Assembly (NCBI GenBank): GCA_910587835.1
Contig: CAJUNQ010000058.1
Coordinates: 1-19,501, forward strand
Direction: 5' to 3'
Length of the DNA: 19,501 bases
Source: an uncultured Oscillospiraceae bacterium
GTDB taxonomy: Bacteria; Bacillota; Clostridia; Oscillospirales; Acutalibacteraceae
Part shown: positions 14,073 through 19,501 of the stretch, piece after piece
How the letters are laid out: every line of letters begins with the position of its first letter
Position numbering within the stretch: position 1 is the stretch's first letter
Program-made: the position numbers and the translations under genes
The notes under the pieces: generated by a model
What the model saw: only the letters and a program-made list of their open reading frames with translations
Database searches by the model: none
Told to the model about the DNA's origin: nothing

Positions 14073-15935
14073 TTACTGCTCGCTGTCTGCCAGGTCTTTG
14101 TACTGGAAGTTGTGCCGCATGTAATACTCTACCTGCCGGAACTCCAGGATCTTCTCCGCCGTCTCCCCCTCCGGCTGCACCACATACTCCCCTGCCGCTG
14201 TCACGCAGCTCACGCCCCCCTCCCGGATTACCGGCAGCGCTGCCATCAGCTGGCGGGTGTACTGCATATAGGCCGGGCCCTCCCAGCCGCACTGGTCAAA
14301 GAGCACATTCATTAAGAAGCAGGGGGAAATATCCGGCCCTTCGCCGGTAAAATCCCCTCCCAGCGTCTTTTTGGCCGCGTCGTTGGCCCAGATGAGGTAG
14401 CGGGTGCCGTAGTAGTTGAAGAAGCCCTCCTTCTCCCCCAGGTCCAGGTTCAGGCCCAGCTCCTGATAGCCGCTGTTGCTCTCCCCCATCCAGGGGTTGT
14501 GGTCGCCGAACACCACCAGCACCACCGGGCGGTCCTGGTTCCGCAGGCTGTCTACAAAGGCGGCGAGCTCGTCGCCGGTGGACTTGACGGAGCCGAAGTA
14601 GTTGTTGAGGATATTCTCTGTTTCGGGGGTGAACCGGCCGGGCTCTACATAGGACTCTCCCCAGTCGTTTTCATCGGTATGGTAGGGGCCGTGGCCCTGG
14701 TAGGTGACGGAGAAGTTGAAGTAGGGGGCGGGGTTTTGGGCCACGGCCTCCTCATACTGGCGGAGCATTTCGGGGAAGAGCACATTGTCACGGGGGATGT
14801 TGCCCTGGTCGTCGGCCAGGGCGCCGTAGCAGTTTTGAAAGAACTGGTAATTGTCCAGGCCCAGGTTGGGGTTGATGTTCAGGCGGTTGTAGAACCAGTC
14901 GTGGCAGGGATGGCTGCCGGCGGTCTGGTAGCCCTGGCTTTTCATGTACCAGGCGTAGGAGTTGGTTTTGGAGCGGAAGGCGCTCAGGTCTGCGCAGCCG
15001 GTGAGAAAGGCCCGCTCGGTGTTGACTGTGCCCGCGGCGAAGATATTGGTGATCAGGTTGCCGGAGAGCGACTCCTTTTCCAGGGCGTGGTAGGCGGCGT
15101 AGGGGTCCTGGGTGAAGGGGATTTCTTCATATTTGGAGAAGTCGTTGAAGGCCTCCAGCATAATGCCGAACACGTCCGCCTGCTGCTCCTGGGGGATGGC
15201 TCCGTCCTCGTACTGGGACAGGAGGGCTTGGACAGTCTGCTTATGGTAGCCGGCGGGGGCCTTTTCGATGGCTGTGCCGACGCTGTGGAGGAAGGGGTAG
15301 ACAAAGCCCTTGGAGATGAAATTGCTGGTGGTGGACCAGCGTCTCACCAGCTTGGGGTTGTTGGTTTTATTATTATAGACGTCGTCGCTGGTGTAGAGCA
15401 GGGAGAGGGGGATGGTGAGAAGGAGAAGCCCGCCGGCCAGGGCAAAGCGCAGCCATTTGGGGGAGCCCAGTCTGCCACGGGCGCAGAAAAACACGGCCAG
15501 TCCCCCCAACAAAATGCAGGCCAGGGCCGCGGCCAGGAATTTGGTCATGAACAAGGAGTAGCGGCCCAGCATATTGCCGGCCTCCTTTACCAGCAGCAGG
15601 TCCCCAAACAGGAGGGGGTCGTCCCGGAAGGAGAGCTTGTACCAGTTGGCCAGGGTGAGGCCGAAGACCAGCACTGCTGTGGCGCTGTAGGCGATGAGGG
15701 CCCGGTTGGTGAGGAGCCACAGGAGCAGGCAGAGGAGCACCGGGGGGAGGAGGTTGAGAAGGAGGATGAGGGGGTGCTGGAAGTAGGTTTGCAGCATGGC
15801 CCAGCGGTTTTCGGTCATGGCGAAGCACAGGCTCAGCAGGCCCAGGCCCAGGGCGGACAGGGTGAGCAGCAGGGCGGTAGACCAGGGGCTGCGGGTGAGC
15901 TGGGTGTATTTTTCTTTGAGCTGTTCACGGTTCAA
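14073..15935 (-). CDS. LTA synthase family membrane sulfatase
   Basis: The 620-residue protein has the layout of LtaS-type phosphoglycerol transferases: five N-terminal transmembrane segments (about 19-39, 53-75, 79-97, 130-150, 163-181), then an extracellular alkaline-phosphatase/sulfatase-fold domain. Visible sites are GIMLEAF (E261, metal), GTVNTERAFLTG (T303, the likely nucleophile), YQGHGPY (H415) and FGDHNPWMG (D478, H479). The family transfers glycerol phosphate or related groups to cell-surface polymers or lipids; the exact substrate cannot be told. The start is TTG at 15933-15935, nine bases after GAGG; the next ATG would cut the first helix. It stands alone on its strand, between two gene-free stretches. 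Confidence 0.9.
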   Translation of the reverse strand: MNREQLKEKYTQLTRSPWSTALLLTLSALGLGLLSLCFAMTENRWAMLQTYFQHPLILLLNLLPPVLLCLLLWLLTNRALIAYSATAVLVFGLTLANWYKLSFRDDPLLFGDLLLVKEAGNMLGRYSLFMTKFLAAALACILLGGLAVFFCARGRLGSPKWLRFALAGGLLLLTIPLSLLYTSDDVYNNKTNNPKLVRRWSTTSNFISKGFVYPFLHSVGTAIEKAPAGYHKQTVQALLSQYEDGAIPQEQQADVFGIMLEAFNDFSKYEEIPFTQDPYAAYHALEKESLSGNLITNIFAAGTVNTERAFLTGCADLSAFRSKTNSYAWYMKSQGYQTAGSHPCHDWFYNRLNINPNLGLDNYQFFQNCYGALADDQGNIPRDNVLFPEMLRQYEEAVAQNPAPYFNFSVTYQGHGPYHTDENDWGESYVEPGRFTPETENILNNYFGSVKSTGDELAAFVDSLRNQDRPVVLVVFGDHNPWMGESNSGYQELGLNLDLGEKEGFFNYYGTRYLIWANDAAKKTLGGDFTGEGPDISPCFLMNVLFDQCGWEGPAYMQYTRQLMAALPVIREGGVSCVTAAGEYVVQPEGETAEKILEFRQVEYYMRHNFQYKDLADSEQ

Positions 15936-16011
15936 GTTGGGATTCCTCGCTGTTCTTTATGGTATAGTGGGGGCGGTTCTTGTGAATGAAAGGGATTTTA
16001 CCTTACTGCTG

Positions 16012-16040
16012 ATTATAGCACAATGGGGGCGGGGGCGCAA
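16012..16040 (-). promoter_or_regulatory. predicted promoter of the LTA synthase gene
   Basis: On the minus strand, TTGCGC (16035-16040) lies 17 bp before a perfect TATAAT (16012-16017). It is about 75 bp upstream of the TTG start and lies back to back with the plus-strand promoter at 16207. Confidence 0.55.
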
Positions 16041-16206
16041 GAGGGGGGGAGGAGGGGAGCGAGCCCAGGCGCGCCGCTCTTGCGCGGCTGGGGAAGGTTT
16101 GCGGAGCAAAGCTTCTACGGCTTGCGGAGCAAGACGGCGAGCGGCCTGTTTGGGGAGCAGTGCGTGGGAGGGGCTTGAGGCTGTGTCTGTGGGTTGCGGG
16201 GGCGGC
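16018..16206. repeat. G-rich divergent spacer with TTGCGGAGCAA hairpins
   Basis: This gene-free stretch between divergent promoters is strongly G-rich on the plus strand (16021-16080). It contains two palindromes, TTTGCGGAGCAAA (16098-16110) and CTTGCGGAGCAAG (16121-16133). The second and its flank (to about 16152) recur at 17789-17820. Confidence 0.75.
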
Positions 16207-16235
16207 TTGACTTTTGCACAAGGCTCCTGTATAAT
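16207..16235 (+). promoter_or_regulatory. strong sigma-A promoter for the SdpI-family gene
   Basis: TTGACT (16207-16212) and TATAAT (16230-16235) are separated by exactly 17 bp. The predicted start near 16242 leaves a short leader of about 20 bases before the ATG at 16261. Confidence 0.85.
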
Positions 16236-16260
16236 GTTAACAAAAAAGGGGGTTGGTTTT

Positions 16261-16692
16261 ATGTTTCTGTGGTTTATGACGCTCTTTTTTACTCTGCTCA
16301 TTCCCTGCACCATGCTCCTCTTTGGAGTTTTGTGGAAGCGCCGCCCGCCCAGGGACATCAACTGTCTTTATGGCTACCGCACGGCCAGGTCCTGCAAAAG
16401 CCAGGCTGCCTGGGACTTTGCCCAGCAGTATGTGGGCCGTGTGTGGCGGGGCTGGGGGCTGGGGAGTCTTGTGGCTTCGGCAGTCGGGTTTGTGGTGGGG
16501 TCGCTGGCTCTGGCGGGGTGGGACCCGGCGGCTTTGGGCACAAAGGAGCTGGTTGACCCATTCAGCTGGCTGTGCCTGATTTTGGTGGGCTTGCAGATGG
16601 GGATTCTGGTTGGCTCCATTTTCCCGGCGGAGCGGGCATTGAAGCGGCGGTTTGACCAGGAGGGCAAGCCCCGGAAGGAGGAGGAGCTGTGA
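16261..16692 (+). CDS. SdpI family membrane protein
   Basis: The 143-residue protein has three predicted membrane helices (about 3-23, 65-85, 101-121). Between the first two lies the family signature GYRTARSCKSQAAWDFAQ (residues 38-55); near the C terminus is ERALKRRFDQEG, also characteristic. In B. subtilis, SdpI gives immunity to the SdpC toxin and signals to a repressor, but most homologues, including those in Clostridia, have no proven role, and no sdpC-like gene is nearby. The ATG at 16261 has AGGGGG eight bases upstream. An upstream in-frame ATG at 16234 lies inside the -10 box and is excluded. It overlaps the next gene by four bases. Confidence 0.85.
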   Translation: MFLWFMTLFFTLLIPCTMLLFGVLWKRRPPRDINCLYGYRTARSCKSQAAWDFAQQYVGRVWRGWGLGSLVASAVGFVVGSLALAGWDPAALGTKELVDPFSWLCLILVGLQMGILVGSIFPAERALKRRFDQEGKPRKEEEL

Positions 16693-17051
16693 ACGCGAAA
16701 AGAACCTATTTGATCTGGCTGGGGATTGCGGCTGCTGTGATGCTGCTGCCCTATGGGGCCAACGCTCTTTTTGTCCCGCGGGAGGCCCGGATGTTTTTTA
16801 CCATTCTGCTGTTTTTTGCGGTAGGGCCGGCCTGCGCTTTTGTGGGCGGCCTGTGGGCCGGAAAGAACTGGCGGTCCTTGTGGGGAATGCCGCTGATTAC
16901 CTGCGGGATGTATTTGATTGGGGTTTGGTGCTTTTTGGACCTGGGGAACCCGGATTTTCTGATTTACGCGGGGATGTATCTGGCCCAGGGGCTGCTTGCC
17001 ATGGGGCTTTCGGCGGCACTGCACCGCCGTTGGCGGAAAAAAGGGAAATAA
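16689..17051 (+). CDS. small four-helix membrane protein, unrecognised
   Basis: I do not recognise a family. The 120-residue product is very hydrophobic, with four predicted membrane segments (about 8-24, 35-57, 63-83, 88-110) and a basic C-terminal tail (HRRWRKKGK) that suggests an inside end. The GTG at 16689-16691 overlaps the stop of the SdpI-family gene as GTGA, with AGGAGGAGG in front of it, so the two are co-translated. This coupling suggests the two proteins may work in the same membrane process. Base composition is like its neighbours. Confidence 0.8.
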   Translation: MNAKRTYLIWLGIAAAVMLLPYGANALFVPREARMFFTILLFFAVGPACAFVGGLWAGKNWRSLWGMPLITCGMYLIGVWCFLDLGNPDFLIYAGMYLAQGLLAMGLSAALHRRWRKKGK

Positions 17052-17065
17052 TTCAGGGCAGGTCA

Positions 17066-17094
17066 TTGAAAAGCCAGGGCCTCTGTGTTATAAT
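17066..17094 (+). promoter_or_regulatory. sigma-A promoter for the DUF6106-like gene
   Basis: TTGAAA (17066-17071) and a perfect TATAAT (17089-17094) are 17 bp apart, 40 bp before the ATG at 17135. It begins only 15 bp after the preceding gene. Confidence 0.8.
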
Positions 17095-17134
17095 TGACTG
17101 AAATCAGCGATAGTCGGGAAAGGAATTTTTAAAG

Positions 17135-17674
17135 ATGAATGATGTGTTTGTGGAGCGGATGGTCAAAAAGAAGTTTGAGACCACGGACCTGCTGGTTGTT
17201 TTAGGGGTAATTCTGGGCATTCTTGTGGCAACGCTGGCAGGGTTTGTGGTGGGGATGCTGATCATCCCCTTCCCTATGATCACCCTGTTGGTGGCTGCGG
17301 GGGCGGTGTTCGGGGGGTACAAGCTGGTGTCCATGCGGATGCTGGAATTTGAGTACAGCCTGACCAACGGCTTTGTGACGGTGGACAAGATTATGAACCG
17401 GTCCACCCGCAAGCGCATGACCTCCTTTGAGTGCGACTCCTGCGAGGACATTGGCAAGTACACGGAGAATGAGGCCAGGCTGAAGACCCGGTCCTTTGAC
17501 GCCAGGGTGTTTGCCACCCAGTTTGCGGACCACAGGGACTCGTGGTATATGATTGTGCGCAGCGGCAAAACCGGGAAGACTTTGGTGGTGTTTGACCCGG
17601 ATGAGGATTTGCTGGCAGCGGTGAAGAAGTATATTCCCAGGGCGTTGAAGTTTGAGAAGTTTGGGCGCGGCTGA
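17135..17674 (+). CDS. DUF6106-like two-helix membrane protein
   Basis: The 179-residue protein has a short cytosolic start (MNDVFVERMVKKK), two adjacent membrane segments (about 19-40 and 42-64), and a soluble C-terminal domain of about 110 residues that includes EYSLTNGFVTVDKI, a basic patch RSTRKRM and FDPDEDLLAAVKKYIPR. This layout recalls the uncharacterised DUF6106 proteins of Clostridia; I make the family match from memory. The ATG at 17135 has AAAGGA about ten bases upstream. It has its own promoter and is followed by a strong terminator, so it is probably monocistronic. Confidence 0.78.
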   Translation: MNDVFVERMVKKKFETTDLLVVLGVILGILVATLAGFVVGMLIIPFPMITLLVAAGAVFGGYKLVSMRMLEFEYSLTNGFVTVDKIMNRSTRKRMTSFECDSCEDIGKYTENEARLKTRSFDARVFATQFADHRDSWYMIVRSGKTGKTLVVFDPDEDLLAAVKKYIPRALKFEKFGRG

Positions 17675-17681
17675 GGAAAGG

Positions 17682-17722
17682 AAAAAAGAGGACGCTTCCC
17701 GGGAGGGAGGCGTCCTTTTTTT
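17682..17722. terminator. bidirectional terminator between convergent genes
   Basis: AGGACGC (17689-17695) and GCGTCCT (17710-17716) form the stem, with partial pairing of TTCCC/GGGA inside. Seven T follow on the plus strand (17716-17722), and an A run (17682-17687) on the other side serves the minus strand. It can end both the DUF6106-like gene and alr. Confidence 0.88.
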
Positions 17723-17853
17723 GCGGTTTGCCTTTATGGAGATATGCTGCCAGCGAGCGCAGACGCGGGGTCTTGGCGGCTTCCTCCCCTTGCGGAGCAA
17801 GGGGGCGAGCTTCCCTGTTTGCGGGCGGGGGAGTTCAGAGGGGGAGCTCTGTT
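17723..17853. repeat. spacer with TTGCGGAGCAA hairpin
   Basis: The gap after alr contains the perfect hairpin CCCCTTGC-GGA-GCAAGGGG (17786-17804). The following bases (GGCGAGC..CCTGTTTG, to about 17820) match the copy at 16121-16152. No gene is visible. Confidence 0.75.
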
Positions 17854-19044
17854 TTAGGGGAGGAGTTGGTTATAGATGCTGTCTGTCTTCCCGTTCTTCA
17901 GATAGACCCGGGGGACCCGCTTGGACAGGGCGCAGACCACCTCGTAGTGGATGGTGCCCTCCCAGCCCGCTACCTCTCCGGCGGTGATCTCCTCCTCCCC
18001 GTCCCGGCCGATGAGGGTGACCCGCTCGCCAATGGGCACCTGGCCTAAGGGGGTTACGTCAGCCATAAGCTGGTCCATGCAGATGCGGCCCAGCACGGGG
18101 CAGCGCTGCCCCCGGATCAGCACCTGGGCTCCCCCTTGGGCCAGGAGGCGGGGGTAGCCGTCGGCATAGCCTACGGGCACGGTGGCAATCAGCATTTCGC
18201 GGTCGGCGGTGTATTTTCTGCCATAGCTGAGGGTGGCCCCGGGCTGCACGGTTTTTACATGGGACACCACGGAGCGCAGGGAGAGCACGGGCTTCAGGGC
18301 AGGCGCCGCCCGCATTTGAGAGGAGGGGCTGAGGCCGTAAAGCACCACGCCGGCCCGCACCATGTCCATATGGGAGAGGGGGTAGTCGAACAGGGCGGCG
18401 GAATTGGCGCAGTGCCGCAGGGGGAACCGGAGGCCCTCCCGTTCCAGGGCTTCTACCATTTCTTTGAAGCAGCCGAACTGGCGCATGGTGAAGGCGTCGC
18501 CGGCGGGGCCCTCGTCGGACACGGCGAAGTGGGTGAAAATGCCCTCGGGAATCAGGCCGGGCAGGGTGCAGGCGGCTTTTACCTGGGCGATGGCGTTCTG
18601 GTCACGGGCAATGTCTTGAAAGTAAAAGCCCAGGCGGCTCATGCCGGTGTCGATTTTGGCGTGGATTTTTACCTGGACCCCCGCCTGCCGGGCCTGCTGG
18701 GACAGGGCCTGGGCGTAGCGGGGGGAGTAGACGCATTGGGAGATATTTTCGTCAGCCAGGGACTTGGCCTCCTCTGGGGGGGTGAAGCCCAGCACCAGCA
18801 CCGGGGTTCTGACGCCGGCCAGGCGCAGCTGAAGGGCCTCCTCCAGGTTGGAGACGGCAAACCAGCCGGCGCCCAGGGCTTGGAGCTCTCGGGTGAGGCG
18901 AAGGGCTCCGTGGCCGTAGCCGTCGGCCTTGACCACGCAGCAGACCTTTGCTTGAGGGTTGGCGGCCTGGCGGACCAGGCGGAAATTATTGGCCAGGGCG
19001 TTGAGATCGATTTCGGCCCAGGTTCTTCTGAGGATTTCCTTCAT
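17854..19044 (-). CDS. alr: alanine racemase
   Basis: Alr interconverts L- and D-alanine with PLP, supplying D-alanine for peptidoglycan. The 396-residue protein has the fold-III TIM barrel with the PLP lysine K39 in VVKADGYGHG, R137 in DTGMSRLGF, the second catalytic residue Y274 in LSYGRKYTA, VPVGYADGYPR, and the C-terminal beta domain with GRICMDQLM. The ATG at 19042-19044 has AAGGAGG five to six bases upstream. It is monocistronic here, convergent with the DUF6106-like gene. No odd residues are seen. Confidence 0.97.
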   Translation of the reverse strand: MKEILRRTWAEIDLNALANNFRLVRQAANPQAKVCCVVKADGYGHGALRLTRELQALGAGWFAVSNLEEALQLRLAGVRTPVLVLGFTPPEEAKSLADENISQCVYSPRYAQALSQQARQAGVQVKIHAKIDTGMSRLGFYFQDIARDQNAIAQVKAACTLPGLIPEGIFTHFAVSDEGPAGDAFTMRQFGCFKEMVEALEREGLRFPLRHCANSAALFDYPLSHMDMVRAGVVLYGLSPSSQMRAAPALKPVLSLRSVVSHVKTVQPGATLSYGRKYTADREMLIATVPVGYADGYPRLLAQGGAQVLIRGQRCPVLGRICMDQLMADVTPLGQVPIGERVTLIGRDGEEEITAGEVAGWEGTIHYEVVCALSKRVPRVYLKNGKTDSIYNQLLP

Positions 19045-19088
19045 AACAGCCTCCTTGCGCGCCGGAAGGGCGGCGGTTTCTGGGGTCT

Positions 19089-19117
19089 ATTATAGCATTT
19101 TGGCGGGGGAGAAGCAA
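19089..19117 (-). promoter_or_regulatory. predicted promoter of alr
   Basis: On the minus strand, TTGCTT (19112-19117) and TATAAT (19089-19094) are 17 bp apart, about 45 bp upstream of the alr ATG. Confidence 0.75.
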
Positions 19118-19142
19118 GGGGGCTTGGGAGGGCTGGCGCTTT

Positions 19143-19501
19143 AGAGGGGGGAAGCCGGAGTATAGTCGGGAGGCTTGGAGGGGGGGATGGGGGGCTGATT
19201 TGGAGATTGGCGGTGGAGGGGTGGATTGTCGGAAGATGCCTGTTTTTGTGGGGTGACGGGTAGAAAAAGGGTGTGCTTGTTTGGGAGATTTGTCAGGAGG
19301 CGGGGATTGGGGGCTTGTGGTATGGTTTTTTTGAGGGGGATGGTTTGGGGCTCGTCGGTAGTAAAAAATATTTTGTGTAGGGGGAAAGCGGAACACAGTC
19401 GGGAGGTTTGGAGGGGGCGGATGGGGGGAATGATTTGTAGGTCGGCGGTGGAGGGGTGGATTGTCGGAAGATGCCTGTTTTTGTGGGGTGACGGGTAGAA
19501 A
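19143..19501. repeat. G-rich direct repeat with 235-bp period
   Basis: The segment 19143-19266 recurs at 19378-19501. The last 58 bases (19209-19266 and 19444-19501) are identical and run to the window edge; the first half is diverged. The plus strand is strongly G-rich with few C. No credible gene is seen in 19118-19501; the open frames are by-products of this composition. Confidence 0.85.

Noticed and set aside
14499..15989. Plus-strand open frame of 496 codons
   Set aside because: It lies antisense to the LTA-synthase-family gene and has low-complexity Gly/Glu/Val/Gln content typical of a shadow frame.
19226..19498. Plus-strand open frame in the right-end repeat
   Set aside because: It spans the 235-bp repeat, the same peptide pattern recurs at its two ends because of that repeat, and Cys/Trp/Gly/Arg richness reflects the G-rich DNA. 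The opposite-strand frame is Pro-rich for the same reason.

Overview
The window is a core chromosomal segment of a high-GC member of the Firmicutes, most likely class Clostridia. The gut family Oscillospiraceae (Flavonifractor/Pseudoflavonifractor-like genomes) is my best inference. It rests on the S10-spc gene order, the zinc-type S14, a zinc-lid adenylate kinase, a small KOW-domain protein between map and infA, and strong AGGAGG ribosome binding sites. I could not run a taxonomic search.

Positions 13307 down to 284 (minus strand) hold one long, nearly unbroken ribosomal-protein superoperon: rpsJ-rplC-rplD-rplW-rplB-rpsS-rplV-rpsC-rplP-rpmC-rpsQ (S10 part), then rplN-rplX-rplE-rpsN(Z)-rpsH-rplF-rplR-rpsE-rpmD-rplO-secY-adk-map-KOW protein-infA (spc part). 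The operon runs off the left edge, where rpmJ-rpsM-rpsK-rpsD-rpoA-rplQ would be expected. A sigma-A-type promoter with an A/T-rich upstream tract lies at about 13668-13696. It is followed by a leader of about 350 nt that contains a terminator-like hairpin with a T tract, a candidate attenuator. Together the genes build both ribosomal subunits, the Sec translocon pore, the enzyme that balances adenine nucleotides, N-terminal methionine removal and initiation factor 1.

Positions 13308-14072 hold no gene. They contain the operon leader and promoter and a chain of perfect hairpins. Next come a minus-strand LTA-synthase-family membrane sulfatase (14073-15935), a divergent promoter region, and a plus-strand set of three small membrane proteins: an SdpI-family protein, an unrecognised four-helix protein and a DUF6106-like protein. 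A terminator between convergent genes follows, then alanine racemase alr on the minus strand. The right end (19118-19501) is G-rich and non-coding, with a direct repeat of 235-bp period.

The genes are conventional. The unusual content is in the spaces between them. Several intergenic gaps inside or beside this highly expressed operon carry modular perfect inverted repeats that share sequence between loci: GGCGGCTTAAG...CTTAAGAATC, GAGTTTGC...GCAAACTC, TTGCGGAGCAA and a 74-bp tandem unit. In addition, the 3' end of infA is triplicated as small hairpins with a TAA in each loop, one pair of which differs by a compensatory base-pair change. Non-ATG starts are also common (TTG for secY, rpsE and the LTA synthase gene; GTG for rplN, rpsN, rpsQ and the second small membrane protein).
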